This document shows positions 54,687 to 64,000 of a stretch of DNA of 64,000 bases, one piece after another. This DNA is from Pleionea mediterranea (GTDB lineage Bacteria > Pseudomonadota > Gammaproteobacteria > Enterobacterales > Kangiellaceae). The notes under the pieces are model-generated. The model worked only from the letters and a program-made list of their open reading frames with translations, was not told the DNA's origin and made no database searches. How positions within the stretch are numbered: the first letter of the stretch is position 1; the number at the start of each line of letters is the position of its first letter. The stretch is taken from NCBI RefSeq assembly GCF_003148745.1, contig NZ_QGGU01000011.1, positions 62,001-126,000 of the forward strand, read 5' to 3'. The position numbers and the translations under genes are program-made.

Positions 54687-55803
54687 AAGCATCATCTTCT
54701 ATGTATTCGACCACTTCGAGTTTAAAACCGGACAGTGCGTGGTACTTTTTCTCCGGACTTAATAAACGCATCTGATGAACGCCCAGATCCGCTAAAATTT
54801 GTGAGCCGACACCAACGTTTCTAAGCGCTGCACTGCTGTCTTTTTGTGGTGAATCGATCCCCTGATCTTCCTGTTGATATCGATGCAGCCGATTCAGCAA
54901 GGACTCTTTGGTTTCCTGATTATCGATGACCACTATGACACCTTCACCTTCTTTGGCGATCCGCTCTATTGCCCGGCTTAAACTCCAGCTGGATAACTTA
55001 CCTCGCTGTTTTTGCAACAGATCGGTTAGCGCGTTAGCAACGTGAACACGAACCATAGTTGCTTTATCAGGCTGGATATCGCCTTTGACTAAGGCAAAAT
55101 GCACGCCATGATCGATGGAGTCTTCGTAGGTATGCAGCCGGAAATCACCAAATGGGGTTGGCCAGTGACATTCGCTTAATTTATCAACGGTTTTTTCGTT
55201 CAGTGTTCGGTATTCGATAAGGTCGGCAATGGTACCCATTTTAATGCCATGCTCCTGAGCAAATACTTCCAGATCAGGGCGGCGCGCCATGGTACCGTCT
55301 TCATTTAATATTTCAACTATAACTGCTGACGGCTCTAAACCGGCAAGACGGGCAAGATCACATCCCGCTTCTGTATGGCCGGCTCGGTTTAATACGCCAC
55401 CGGGCTGTGCCATTAATGGGAAAATGTGTCCGGGTTGTACCAGATCCGACGGCTTTGCGTCTTGTGCCACAGCGGCCTGCACCGTTCTGGCTCGATCAGC
55501 GGCAGAAATTCCGGTTGTTACCCCCTCTGCCGCTTCAATGGATATAGTAAATGCTGTGGCGAACTGGGCATCATTTTGCTGCACCATCAAAGAGAGATTA
55601 AGCTGTTTGCAACGCTCACGAGTCAGTGTCTGGCAAATTAAACCGCGTCCATAACGCGCCATAAAATTAATGTCATCGGGCCGAACCATACTGGCTGCCA
55701 TAATTAAATCGCCTTCGTTCTCCCGATCTTCGTCATCCATCAAGATAACCATTTTGCCTTGACGAATGTCTTCAACCAGCTCTGAAACTTTACTTAATGC
55801 CAT
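54685..55803 (-). CDS. ribB: 3,4-Dihydroxy-2-butanone-4-phosphate synthase with degenerate GTP cyclohydrolase II domain
   Basis: A 372-residue protein. Residues 1-200 form a complete RibB domain with [12 protein letters not shown], the acidic metal site, [14 protein letters not shown] and [11 protein letters not shown]; it makes dihydroxybutanone phosphate from ribulose 5-phosphate. Residues 205-372 resemble GTP cyclohydrolase II in overall length but lack the three zinc-binding Cys and the arginine-rich GTP-binding segment, so RibA activity is not expected. This matches the RibBX variant described in Proteobacteria. A separate ribA should exist elsewhere. It lies 64 bases after ribE. Confidence 0.93.
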   Translation of the reverse strand: MALSKVSELVEDIRQGKMVILMDDEDRENEGDLIMAASMVRPDDINFMARYGRGLICQTLTRERCKQLNLSLMVQQNDAQFATAFTISIEAAEGVTTGISAADRARTVQAAVAQDAKPSDLVQPGHIFPLMAQPGGVLNRAGHTEAGCDLARLAGLEPSAVIVEILNEDGTMARRPDLEVFAQEHGIKMGTIADLIEYRTLNEKTVDKLSECHWPTPFGDFRLHTYEDSIDHGVHFALVKGDIQPDKATMVRVHVANALTDLLQKQRGKLSSWSLSRAIERIAKEGEGVIVVIDNQETKESLLNRLHRYQQEDQGIDSPQKDSSAALRNVGVGSQILADLGVHQMRLLSPEKKYHALSGFKLEVVEYIEDDA

Positions 55804-55867
55804 TAAATTTGCCGTTACTCTGCTTAGTGCGTGTAAAAAACGGTAATTATACCAGTGATCTAAGGGA

Positions 55868-56521
55868 TTATTTAATAAATCCCGACTTTGCCAGTAAATC
55901 TTTTGTTACGGAACTTGCCTGAATATCGTCACTGCAGGTGAGCAGTCGTTCCAGATACCGGGCAATTTGATCCACCTCGAGGTTAACGGCGGTTCCTACC
56001 TGATAAGTATCCATAATGGTTTCAACCAGAGTATGAGGCACAATATTCAGTTCAAAACTGTCCCCATCAACCTTGTTTACCGTTAGGCTGATGCCATCAA
56101 CCGTAATCGACCCTTTATGGGCAATATATCGGGCCAGAGATGAAGGCGCTTTGATGATAAAGCGAACAGAACGCGCGTCCTGCCATCTTTGTGTGACTTC
56201 ACCAATGCCATCCACATGGCCACTGACCAGATGACCACCCAGTCGTTTGGTGGGTGTCAGTGCTTTTTCCAGATTGACCGGCTGCCCTTTTCGATAATGT
56301 TTAAATCCGGTGAGTTCGATGGTTTCACCAGACACATCGGCAATAAAATAATCATTGCCAAATTCAACCACCGTTAAGCAGACTCCATTGCAAGCGATAG
56401 AGTCGCCTAATGCCACATCTGCCATATCCAGCTTGCCAGTGGCAATAGTCAGTCGTTGATCGCCACCCTGAGTAACAAGATCACGAATTTCACCAACCGA
56501 CTCAATTATTCCTGTAAACAT
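55868..56521 (-). CDS. ribE: Riboflavin synthase alpha subunit
   Basis: A 217-residue protein made of two lumazine-binding barrels; it dismutates two lumazines to riboflavin. It begins with MFTGIIE, the conserved N-terminus. Domain one has [11 protein letters not shown] and [12 protein letters not shown] marks the boundary to domain two, which has [13 protein letters not shown]. Named ribC in E. coli. It lies 76 bases after ribD in the operon. Confidence 0.96.
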   Translation of the reverse strand: MFTGIIESVGEIRDLVTQGGDQRLTIATGKLDMADVALGDSIACNGVCLTVVEFGNDYFIADVSGETIELTGFKHYRKGQPVNLEKALTPTKRLGGHLVSGHVDGIGEVTQRWQDARSVRFIIKAPSSLARYIAHKGSITVDGISLTVNKVDGDSFELNIVPHTLVETIMDTYQVGTAVNLEVDQIARYLERLLTCSDDIQASSVTKDLLAKSGFIK

Positions 56522-56597
56522 AAAGTAACCTTCAGCCTGTTACGGCAATTGAATAGTTTTAATCTTAAGGATTCACAACAGAGACTATAGACCACAT

Positions 56598-57725
56598 TTA
56601 ATTCGACAGTTGGTAGGTCAACTTAAGATCATCACCCACCTGTCGACAATCGGTCAATTGCATGGACACCGATTGCTCCATAGCATCAAACGGTAAGGCC
56701 GCCAATGGCATTGCATTGGCGCCCATGAGTTTGGGCGCGATATAGAGCACCAGCTCATCCACCAGACCGGCCTGAATAAATTGCCCTGCCAGCTTACTGC
56801 CCGCTTCAATCAAAACCTCATTAAATTGATGGGCAGCGCACTGCTTTAACAGATTGTTGAAAAAGTCAGCTCCGTTACCGACTACTTTTTTGCGCTCTAT
56901 GTGCGGCGGCAATCGATCCAGATAATCTTTGTCGCCAACCCACCATATGGGCGAGGTCAATTTGAAAAACTGTTGCGTTAAATTTGCTTTAGCCTGACGA
57001 TCAATTAATACTCGCACCGGCTGTTTAAAGTGAGCAAGTTGCTGTTCTGTTAAAGGTTCTGCCCACTCATCAAGTCGAACATTGAGTGACGGATTATCAT
57101 TAACCAGCGTACCGCGTCCGGTAATTATGGCGTCGTGTCGGGCGCGTAATCGCTGTACATCCTGCCGGGCATCGGGTCCTGTGATCCACTGACTTTCTCC
57201 GCTTGCCATGGCAGTACGACCATCGGCACTGATCGCCATTTTTAATCGAACCAAAGGACGTTGCTGCTGCATTCGTTTGATAAACCCCGGATTCAGATCC
57301 GCCGCCTGCTGCGCCATTAATCCTGAATCGACGGAAATTCCCGCCTCTTGCAACATGGCAAAACCGCCACCATCCACTTTAGGGTTGGGATCGCGCATGG
57401 CGCAAACCACACGGTTAACGCCAGCGTTAATTAATGCCGTTGCACAAGGGCCGGTTTTACCCTGATGCGCACAGGGTTCCAGTGTGACATAAGCGGTGCC
57501 GCCACTGGCTTTACTGCCTGCCTGCTTTAAAGCATTGACTTCTGCATGGGCCTGACCAAATACCTGGTGATACCCTTCACCAACAACCTGATCGTTCTGG
57601 GTAATCACACAGCCAACTCTTGGATTGGGGCGCGCCAGATAGAGCCCTCGCTCGGCAAGGCGCAATGCACGCGCCATCATCTCAGCATCGAAAGCACTAA
57701 AACTGGCCATACTATTGTTGGACAT
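56598..57725 (-). CDS. ribD: Bifunctional riboflavin deaminase-reductase
   Basis: A 375-residue two-domain enzyme. Residues 1-150 are the zinc-dependent deaminase with NPRVGCV, HAEVNAL and EPCAHQGKTGPC. Residues 155-375 are the reductase with RLKMAISADGRTA, TGRGTLVNDNPSLNVR and EAGSKLAGQF. It performs the second and third steps of riboflavin synthesis. It starts 12 bases after the nrdR stop. Confidence 0.96.
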   Translation of the reverse strand: MSNNSMASFSAFDAEMMARALRLAERGLYLARPNPRVGCVITQNDQVVGEGYHQVFGQAHAEVNALKQAGSKASGGTAYVTLEPCAHQGKTGPCATALINAGVNRVVCAMRDPNPKVDGGGFAMLQEAGISVDSGLMAQQAADLNPGFIKRMQQQRPLVRLKMAISADGRTAMASGESQWITGPDARQDVQRLRARHDAIITGRGTLVNDNPSLNVRLDEWAEPLTEQQLAHFKQPVRVLIDRQAKANLTQQFFKLTSPIWWVGDKDYLDRLPPHIERKKVVGNGADFFNNLLKQCAAHQFNEVLIEAGSKLAGQFIQAGLVDELVLYIAPKLMGANAMPLAALPFDAMEQSVSMQLTDCRQVGDDLKLTYQLSN

Positions 57726-57737
57726 CAGGGGTGATCG

Positions 57738-58199
57738 TTAAGAGGCTTTGGGATCGTTCAGTCTGCTAATTTCGTCACTGAACTGCTTAATATCTTCAAA
57801 TCGGCGGTATACCGAGGCAAATCGTACATAGGCAACCTGATCGAGCTCTTTTAAAGCCTCCATCACCAGCTCACCGAGTAAGTTTGCTTCAACTTCTCGC
57901 TCTCCGGTAGCACGCAGCGCCGATTTGATTTGAATGATGGCGTGTTCTAACGACTCAACACTTACTGGTCGTTTTTCCACTGCACGCATAATGCCCGCTC
58001 GCAGTTTGGCTTCATCAAAAGGTTGACGAGAACCATCACTTTTAACAAGGCGAGGCATCACCAGTTCAGCCGCTTCAAAAGTTGTAAAGCGTTCACCGCA
58101 AGCGGCACACTCTCGACGTCGCCTCACCTGGCCACCCTCACTGACAAGCCTGGAGTCAATTACCTTTGTGTCGGTATGAGAGCAGAAAGGGCAATACAT
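57738..58199 (-). CDS. nrdR: Transcriptional repressor NrdR
   Basis: A 153-residue regulator of ribonucleotide reductase genes. The N-terminal zinc ribbon has [13 protein letters not shown] and [15 protein letters not shown]. The ATP-cone domain (about 49-139) has [15 protein letters not shown]. It binds dATP/ATP and represses nrd operons. It heads the riboflavin operon and lies 74 bases after glyA, a common order. Confidence 0.96.
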   Translation of the reverse strand: MYCPFCSHTDTKVIDSRLVSEGGQVRRRRECAACGERFTTFEAAELVMPRLVKSDGSRQPFDEAKLRAGIMRAVEKRPVSVESLEHAIIQIKSALRATGEREVEANLLGELVMEALKELDQVAYVRFASVYRRFEDIKQFSDEISRLNDPKAS

Positions 58200-58273
58200 G
58201 GGTCACCTCACCATCAAACATTTCAACCGTCGCAGCCAGTTTTCACTCACTGCGACAGTGCTCCGAGCATCAA

Positions 58274-59533
58274 CTAATGTTGGTATACCGGAAACTTAGC
58301 CGTTAACTCAGCCACTTGCTGTTTAACATTTTCAATCGCTGAGTCATTTTCAATGTCGTCGAGAATATCACAGATCCAGCCAGCTAGCATGACTGCTTCC
58401 GCTTCTTTAAAACCACGGGTGGTAATAGCTGGAGTCCCGAGTCGCAAGCCACTGGTAACAAAAGGCGAACGAGGCTCGTTTGGAACAGTATTTTTGTTCA
58501 CGGTGATATTGGCTTTACCCAAAGCGGCTTCTGCGTCTTTACCGGTAATATCTTTATCGATTAAGTCCATCAGGAACAAGTGATTATCAGTTCCGCCAGA
58601 CACGATTTTATAACCGCGCTGCAACATCACATCCACCATGGCTTTGGAATTTTTAATGACTTGCTGCTGCGTCGCTTTAAATTCATCGCCAAGCGCTTCT
58701 TTAAACGCCACCGCTTTGGCAGCAATCACATGCATTAAAGGGCCGCCCTGATTGCCAGGAAATACCGACGAGTTAAATTTCTTTTCAAGTTCGGCGTTTG
58801 CGCGAGCCAAAATAATACCGCCGCGAGGACCTGCCAGAGTTTTATGGGTGGTTGATGTGACCACATCAGCATGGGGCACTGGATTAGGGTAAAGACCCGC
58901 CGCAACCAATCCGGCAACGTGTGCCATATCCACCATAAGATAAGCACCAACTTTATCGGCAATTTCTCGAAACTTGGACCAATCGATGGTGCGGGAATAA
59001 GCGGAAAAACCGGCTACGATCAACTTAGGTTTGTGCTCAACCGCTAAGGCTTCCACCTCATCGTAATCAATATAACCTTCGTCATTTACCGGATACTGCA
59101 CCGAATTGTAGATCTTGCCGGAAAAGTTAACCGGCGAACCATGGGTTAAGTGACCACCATCGGAAAGGCTCATACCCAGCACAGTATCACCCGGTTTTAT
59201 CAGCGCCATATAGACCGCTGAATTGGCTTGTGAACCAGAATGAGGCTGAACATTCGCGTAATCGGCACCAAACAGCTCTTTCAGGCGGGCAATCGCAATA
59301 TCTTCAGCAACATCGACATATTCGCAACCACCGTAGTATCGTTTATGAGGGTAGCCTTCTGCGTACTTGTTGGTTAACACGGAACCTTGCGCTTCCATCA
59401 CCCGGCTGCTGGTGTAGTTTTCAGACGCAATCAGCTCAATATGAGCTTCTTGTCGTGCACGCTCATCTTCAATAGCTTTCCAGATTTCGGGATCGTATTC
59501 AGCAATACGCGAGGTGTCTTGTAGCATACTCAT
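58274..59533 (-). CDS. glyA: Serine hydroxymethyltransferase
   Basis: A 419-residue PLP enzyme interconverting serine and glycine with tetrahydrofolate. Motifs are [50 protein letters not shown] and the PLP-lysine stretch [16 protein letters not shown]. The frame is open 23 codons farther upstream (59602), but the ATG at 59533 has GAGAG seven bases before and gives the normal length. It lies just upstream of nrdR on the same strand. Confidence 0.97.
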   Translation of the reverse strand: MSMLQDTSRIAEYDPEIWKAIEDERARQEAHIELIASENYTSSRVMEAQGSVLTNKYAEGYPHKRYYGGCEYVDVAEDIAIARLKELFGADYANVQPHSGSQANSAVYMALIKPGDTVLGMSLSDGGHLTHGSPVNFSGKIYNSVQYPVNDEGYIDYDEVEALAVEHKPKLIVAGFSAYSRTIDWSKFREIADKVGAYLMVDMAHVAGLVAAGLYPNPVPHADVVTSTTHKTLAGPRGGIILARANAELEKKFNSSVFPGNQGGPLMHVIAAKAVAFKEALGDEFKATQQQVIKNSKAMVDVMLQRGYKIVSGGTDNHLFLMDLIDKDITGKDAEAALGKANITVNKNTVPNEPRSPFVTSGLRLGTPAITTRGFKEAEAVMLAGWICDILDDIENDSAIENVKQQVAELTAKFPVYQH

Positions 59534-59682
59534 TTCACGACTCTCTTTTTTACGGTTATTTATTCGGTGATTCAGTAATAATTTTGGCCGTATTTTACCC
59601 AAACTGACCTCTAATGTCGTGTTCTTATTCGAAATAATTCCTAGTTCAATTCTTTTTAAGCATTGCTTTTCACAGTCGTCAG

Positions 59683-59717
59683 AAACCTTTACTGAAACAA
59701 CCTTTTCAGCAAGGTTT
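59683..59717. other. Nested hairpin in the region upstream of glyA
   Basis: AAACCTT pairs with AAGGTTT and encloses CTGAA/TTCAG, separated by a small internal loop. It lies 150 bases before the glyA ATG in the 336-base gap shared with the divergent gene at 59870. It may be part of a leader or a regulator site. Nothing else in the gap is identifiable. Confidence 0.45.
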
Positions 59718-59869
59718 ACGTCCTTTTAGAGGGTTGCCTATTTTTTGCTAATTTGAGAACCATGACTGAAAAATTGCCTTTAAACGTGGCTAAATGGTCT
59801 ATGATAAAAACACTAGGTTAGCTATTTACCACATTTAACCGCAGCATAAGAAAGCAACACGAGAACATT

Positions 59870-60595
59870 ATGGGCAGCTACAATATTATCTATCGATTTC
59901 AATTAGCCGATAACCAAACCGAAACCGTTGGTTTACAACTGGATGAAAATACTCTGTTGCTCAGCGATCAGTATCTGGCGAATACCCCCGAATGGACCAA
60001 ACTTCGTTACAAACAGTGCCCCAACTGCCCCCTAAAACCGAAAGAGTCACCCAATTGCCCTGTGGCAAAACAATTGGCAAGACACACGGATCTGTTCGAT
60101 AAAGTACAGTCATTCGACAAAGTAAAACTGGTGGTTAAAACGTCACAACGAATGACCAGCCAAAAGACCACCGCACAAAAAGCCATCAGTGCCTTTATTG
60201 GATTGATTATGGCCAGCAGTGGTTGCCCACATACAGCACCGTTTCGTCCAATGGCCCGTTTTCATTTACCACTGGCAGATGAACAAGAAACCATTTACCG
60301 TGCCGCTTCCATGTATTTATTAGCGCAATATTTTAAAGAAAAAAATAACCAACCCGCAGATTGGCATTTAAAAGGATTGAAAAAGATTTATCAGGAACTT
60401 TCGGTGGTTAATCAAGGTATTGGCGGCCGACTACGCGAAGCAACCAAAACCGACTCATCACTTAATGCCATTGTTAACCTGGATATGTACACAAAAGTAA
60501 TCCCCGACATGATCGAGGAATCCTTGTTTGAAATGCAAAGTCTGTTTGAAAATTACCTTGATCTAAGTGATTCAAATCACGATTTTCGGTTTTAA
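59870..60595 (+). CDS. Conserved protein with CxxCPL cysteine cluster (DUF6901-like)
   Basis: A 241-residue cytoplasmic protein. Residues 1-45 look like a short beta domain (NIIYRFQLADNQTETVGLQL). A Cys cluster follows: CPNCPL (near 50) and NCPVAKQL, four Cys within about 20 residues, which could bind metal or an Fe-S cluster. The remaining helical part has SSGCPHTAPFRPMARFHLPL and AASMYLLAQYF. It resembles the uncharacterised DUF6901 group; this is from memory of the Cys pattern and moderately sure. It is divergent from glyA. Confidence 0.65.
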   Translation: MGSYNIIYRFQLADNQTETVGLQLDENTLLLSDQYLANTPEWTKLRYKQCPNCPLKPKESPNCPVAKQLARHTDLFDKVQSFDKVKLVVKTSQRMTSQKTTAQKAISAFIGLIMASSGCPHTAPFRPMARFHLPLADEQETIYRAASMYLLAQYFKEKNNQPADWHLKGLKKIYQELSVVNQGIGGRLREATKTDSSLNAIVNLDMYTKVIPDMIEESLFEMQSLFENYLDLSDSNHDFRF

Positions 60596-60629
60596 CTGGT
60601 ACGGCTTTTATAAGAGCGACTTTTATACT

Positions 60630-62579
60630 TCATAAGTGTTGATTTAAAAACTCAATCACTTTTGAATAAAAAGCGACTCTATTTTTTTCGTTATAAAAAC
60701 CATGCCCCTCTTTTTCTCGATAAAACCAGTCATAAGGTTTATTTAAAGCTTCCAACTTATCTTTCAGCAAATGCGCCTGTTCAACAGGAATACGCTTATC
60801 TTGACCGCCGTGAGCAATAAGTACAGGAACATTTAAGTCATTTAAATAACTTACCGGAGATGCTTTTAAAAGTTCTGATTTGTCATCGCCATAAAGTCCT
60901 TGAGCGACAGTATTAACAGAGTCAATATTGGTATAATCCGCTGTTGAAGATAATCGATACGCATCATAGTAACCAGCAGCGGTGACAGCACAACGAAATA
61001 CATCAGGCGCCATAATGGAAGACATAACAGCCGAATAACCACCAAAGCTCCACCCCATAATACAAGCATTTGCTTTTATGCTTTGTTTTGACTCATCTTT
61101 CAACTTAACTGCTTTTAAATACCACTTAGTCCCATCGACAATATCGTGCTGCATAAGTGTACTTAACTTTCGTATGCCGGCGTCTTCATATTGTTCACCA
61201 TAACCGCCGGAGCCTCTATAATTTATTTGCAGTACTGTAAAACCATGACTCGCCAACATTTGGGCTTCGGTATCAAACAGCCAATCATCGTACACACCAA
61301 AAGGACCGCCATGTACCAGTGTGACGACTTTAACTTCATCCTGCTTTGTAGGCGGTTCAGTGACAACAGCGTATACCGTCGAACCATCTCTTGCCGTAAA
61401 CTCTACAGGTTTACGATTGCCCATTTTTGCAGCCTGAATCCAGGGTTTCGAATGAACTAATGACGTTAACTTGTTCGACTCAGTATCGAATAAAAAATAT
61501 CGCGTTGGCTGCTGATCACTTTGGGACTGAACGATATAGAGCCGATTATCTTTCGTTGCTGAAACAATTTGATTGTAATACTGAGGCAATACGCTGGTAA
61601 TTGTAGAGTGCAACTTTGCAAACCTATGTTCCGGTTCAAAATAGTGGTACTCCGGGTATCCTGACAGTAATGATGCACCAACCACCTGACCTGAAACAGG
61701 ATCAGTAATTAAATCTTCAACATCATATTTCTCATGGGAAAAGAGCATCTGATTCGTTAGTTTTGGAAATTGCAACTGGAATACCGATAACTTGTCAGAA
61801 TGATAAGCTAAATAAGTTAACGTATTTTTATTGCTAACAGTGGCTGTCACAATGGTTGATATCGTTGATTCAGTACGAAATGGTCGCCAGCTTTGTTTGT
61901 TATAAACAAACTCTTTTAAATAGCCATCATCATCCACACCAACTGCGTATAAAGGCTCGCCAAGTTCATTAACTTTGACATTCATATTTCCAACCGGTAA
62001 ACGAGTGATAATGGATTTTTTGCCCGTATAAACATTTAAGTTTGCGATGGTCGTTGATGTATCAATATCGGTACCCCATGGACGATAAGCGATTATGATT
62101 TCGTCATCGCTACTCCGCTTTAAATCAACAATTTCACCAAACGCCAAATCTGACTTTAGATTACGAGTTCGAAGTGACCCATATTCTTTTTTAGAGCCCG
62201 CAGAAAATCCGAATATAACCTTTTGTTCGCTACCATCAGCGTTACCCGCGTATATTTCGCCGTAAGTGACAGGATTTTCATGCCAACCTCTCATCTGCAC
62301 TTTATCAAAGACAAGACGATCATCGTTCACCCAAAAAAAATCACCCACATGTCCTTTTTCACCAAACTGATAGGTATGCACAAGCTTCATTTTACTGCGT
62401 TCAATAACCACAAGAATATCTTTATTGTCATGGTTCATTTTGGCAGCTAAATATTGACCGTCGGGAGAGATTTTTAATGCTTTATATTTTGCCTCCTTTG
62501 CGAAGGTCTCAACATTAGAAGCCCAGGAGCTTGCTATAAACACCCACACTAATAAAACTAACTTAATAAAATATGACAT
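60630..62579 (-). CDS. S9 family prolyl-oligopeptidase-type peptidase
   Basis: A 649-residue exported serine peptidase. The signal peptide covers about residues 1-20 (FIKLVLLVWVFIASSWAS). Residues 25-380 form the beta-propeller with repeated SPDGQYLA- and NDDRLVF-type blades. The alpha/beta-hydrolase domain carries the triad S511 (GWSFGGY), D594 (GGQDKR) and H626 (EGHGFYN). Relatives are dipeptidyl- or acylaminoacyl-peptidases acting on short peptides in the periplasm. The oxyanion stretch is HGGPFGVYDDW. It is convergent with the Cys-motif gene and lies 33 bases after a small membrane-protein gene. Confidence 0.93.
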   Translation of the reverse strand: MSYFIKLVLLVWVFIASSWASNVETFAKEAKYKALKISPDGQYLAAKMNHDNKDILVVIERSKMKLVHTYQFGEKGHVGDFFWVNDDRLVFDKVQMRGWHENPVTYGEIYAGNADGSEQKVIFGFSAGSKKEYGSLRTRNLKSDLAFGEIVDLKRSSDDEIIIAYRPWGTDIDTSTTIANLNVYTGKKSIITRLPVGNMNVKVNELGEPLYAVGVDDDGYLKEFVYNKQSWRPFRTESTISTIVTATVSNKNTLTYLAYHSDKLSVFQLQFPKLTNQMLFSHEKYDVEDLITDPVSGQVVGASLLSGYPEYHYFEPEHRFAKLHSTITSVLPQYYNQIVSATKDNRLYIVQSQSDQQPTRYFLFDTESNKLTSLVHSKPWIQAAKMGNRKPVEFTARDGSTVYAVVTEPPTKQDEVKVVTLVHGGPFGVYDDWLFDTEAQMLASHGFTVLQINYRGSGGYGEQYEDAGIRKLSTLMQHDIVDGTKWYLKAVKLKDESKQSIKANACIMGWSFGGYSAVMSSIMAPDVFRCAVTAAGYYDAYRLSSTADYTNIDSVNTVAQGLYGDDKSELLKASPVSYLNDLNVPVLIAHGGQDKRIPVEQAHLLKDKLEALNKPYDWFYREKEGHGFYNEKNRVAFYSKVIEFLNQHL

Positions 62580-62612
62580 ATGCGATGACAGTTGATATTT
62601 AATAAAAAATAG

Positions 62613-62963
62613 TTAACTAGATATTCCAGATCGAATAATAATTACTAGGATCTCAATGACAATAGCAACTAAAGGAACCCATATTGCGTATTTAAATGAC
62701 TTTTTAACCGAGTAATCCATTAGTCCTATCAGGTACAAGAATGGTATAAAAAAGTACAAACTATAAGCCAACAAAAACAATTCAACGGCTAATCCTGCAC
62801 TGGATATCATGGAACCAATCATAAAAACCAAAAACATTGGAGCAAGAACAAACGAAACAGTAACCCACCAGTCAATATCTGCATCGTCACTTTCTGGCTT
62901 TTTATGGTCGATTAGCTTGTAAATCCCTAATAATACTAACGACATCATGATTGCTTGCAACAT
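62613..62963 (-). CDS. Small membrane protein of unknown function
   Basis: A 116-residue protein with four hydrophobic stretches: MMSLVLLGIYKLI, WWVTVSFVLAPMFLVFMIG, VELFLLAYSLYFFIPFLYLI and YAIWVPLVAIVIEILVII. A short acidic loop (KPESDDADID) separates the first two. No family is recognised. It lies 33 bases upstream of the S9 peptidase on the same strand, so the two may be one transcript. Confidence 0.65.
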   Translation of the reverse strand: MLQAIMMSLVLLGIYKLIDHKKPESDDADIDWWVTVSFVLAPMFLVFMIGSMISSAGLAVELFLLAYSLYFFIPFLYLIGLMDYSVKKSFKYAIWVPLVAIVIEILVIIIRSGISS

Positions 62964-63039
62964 AACAGTCCCTTATTCTATTATCTGTAAAAAAATCAAT
63001 CGGCATAATCCTTTATTTAGGTCTGTAAATCAAGTAATC

Positions 63040-63057
63040 ACCGCCATTTTTGGCGGT
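63040..63057. other. Short stem-loop upstream of two divergent small genes
   Basis: ACCGCCA and TGGCGGT with a TTTT loop form a seven-bp GC-rich hairpin in the 254-base gap before the gene at 63218. A TATAAA near 63191 may serve that gene. No terminator T-run follows. Confidence 0.4.
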
Positions 63058-63217
63058 AATATTCACTTCATTATTAATCAACTAATAGACGGTTGAATGA
63101 ATATAAAACGGACTACTAAGATAACAACCTGATAATGTTATTTCGTTTAAAATGACAAATAAACTTAAGAACAAGATAGTTAGGCTCAAACTATAAAAGG
63201 CAACATAAGATAACAGT

Positions 63218-63664
63218 ATGAAGTGGAACTTAATTAAACAACATCTTCAAGGCAGCGCATCAGACTTAATAGAGGCTCATTTTCATGACCTTACCCGCGA
63301 GTCATGGGCTGATTTATTTTGCTGGATTAAAAATAAACTACAGCTGTTAGATAATCAGCATGGCAGAACAAATACAAACGAACTCGACCTTGATTTATTT
63401 TTAGGTGAAAAGATGAGTTACATTGCTCATATACGCATGGATGATGGGTATGAGTTATCACTTTCTATCATCGAGCCGAATAAATTAATCATCGATATTG
63501 AAATAGGTGAAGTTAATACCGAAGAAAAATTTAAGATGTTTTTGAAAAACATCATTCATATCGCAAGCATTCTAAATTGCCGCCATCACATTATTTGCCC
63601 TGAAATAGAACCCGATAAAGCTTTTGTTGTAAATGGATGTTTAAAAAGTAACTCAGATAAGTGA
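63218..63664 (+). CDS. Hypothetical cytoplasmic protein
   Basis: A 148-residue acidic protein without signal peptide or membrane segment. The first 50 residues are helical (LIKQHLQGSASDLIEAHF, then WADLFCWIKNKLQLL). The middle is beta-rich (YIAHIRMDDGYELSLSII, KLIIDIEIGEVN) and the end has ILNCRHHIICPEI. I recognise no family. The ATG is preceded by AAGATAACAGT, a weak ribosome site. Confidence 0.6.
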   Translation: MKWNLIKQHLQGSASDLIEAHFHDLTRESWADLFCWIKNKLQLLDNQHGRTNTNELDLDLFLGEKMSYIAHIRMDDGYELSLSIIEPNKLIIDIEIGEVNTEEKFKMFLKNIIHIASILNCRHHIICPEIEPDKAFVVNGCLKSNSDK

Positions 63665-63695
63665 CTTGATTGCAGTTAATATAATTTAAGCCAAA

Positions 63696-63989
63696 TCAAT
63701 TAAAACCATTTGCTCTTAATAAAGTATCAACAACGGCAATAAATAGAGTACTTATCAACAACAATACAGAGCGAAGCCTGTATTTTTTATTGCTAACAAT
63801 TAAATAACCGGCAACTGTCGTAGGGTAAGCCAGTAACATAATATAAACGCCTGGATGATGAAGTCCTACTGGGTTTAAATAGGAGTAAATTACGTATGCT
63901 ACTAGCAGTAAGCTGCTTGTTAGAAACAATCCTAAATAAGATTGCAGCAGTTCATCACCCTTTTCTATCCATGAAAACAAACCTTTCAT
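63696..63989 (-). CDS. Small membrane protein of unknown function
   Basis: A 97-residue protein with three hydrophobic segments (LFLTSSLLLVAYVIYSYL, VYIMLLAYPTTVAGYLIV, SVLLLISTLFIAVVDTLL) and a basic loop after the second. No family is recognised. The full ORF lies inside the window, 31 bases from the convergent gene's stop. Confidence 0.6.
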   Translation of the reverse strand: MKGLFSWIEKGDELLQSYLGLFLTSSLLLVAYVIYSYLNPVGLHHPGVYIMLLAYPTTVAGYLIVSNKKYRLRSVLLLISTLFIAVVDTLLRANGFN

Positions 63990-64000
63990 ACTTTACTTTC

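Noticed and set aside
54685-58199. FMN riboswitch for the riboflavin genes
   Set aside because: The gaps before ribD, ribE, ribB and ribH are at most about 76 bases and show no RFN-like set of stems; an FMN riboswitch would need more space.

Overview
This window is a typical chromosomal stretch from a Gram-negative gammaproteobacterium, probably marine or halophilic. The evidence is conserved gene order (nrdR-ribD-ribE-ribB-ribH-nusB-thiL-pgpA; xseB-ispA-dxs divergent from pomAB), a sodium-type flagellar stator, an NhaA antiporter, a TonB-dependent receptor, and moderate GC content. The genus cannot be fixed from the sequence alone. No rRNA, tRNA, CRISPR array, prophage or complete transposase gene was seen.

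Layout. 1-3.9 kb: the 3' part of an amidohydrolase, a parvulin, a DUF1244 protein, MarR, and a small mercury module (merR, merC, a GDCCVxC protein) without mercuric reductase. 4.0-7.2 kb (minus): gdhA followed by a glutamine-synthetase-fold amidoligase and a peptidase-C26 amidohydrolase, a possible gamma-glutamyl conjugation module. 7.3-10.7 kb: a secreted coiled-coil protein, nhaA and a sirtuin. 10.8-25.9 kb (minus): one long metal and redox cluster. In transcription order it holds a Met/His/Cys-rich secreted protein, CusC-CusB-CusA efflux, CopC, CopD, two PepSY proteins (one fused to a ferredoxin/flavin reductase), a glutaredoxin-MauE fusion, an NTF2-like secreted protein, a permease and ChrA. 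26.0-35.1 kb: yheU, an intricate palindromic element, a 1513-residue CHASE/PAS/GAF hybrid kinase, an unknown membrane protein and a PilZ-DUF1631-like pair. 35.1-41.1 kb: a perfect-consensus CRP-type site, a small Cys protein, a 313-bp inverted-repeat element, greB, mipA, glnS and a small Nu1-like HTH protein. 41.2-47.8 kb: pomAB, xseB-ispA-dxs, a GNAT acetyltransferase and glutaminase. 48.0-52.2 kb: a secreted TPGYWK protein, a TonB receptor and a clan AA protease. 52.2-59.5 kb (minus): the housekeeping riboflavin/nusB/thiL/pgpA cluster plus glyA. 59.9-64.0 kb: a Cys-motif protein, an S9 peptidase and three uncharacterised small proteins.

The most interesting parts are (i) the gdhA-amidoligase-C26 trio, (ii) the copper cluster, whose redox proteins suggest periplasmic copper reduction coupled to efflux, and (iii) two unrelated, highly structured intergenic elements at 26.4-26.75 kb and 36.12-36.44 kb. 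A copy of the terminal repeat of the second lies between two convergent genes at 51.5 kb.
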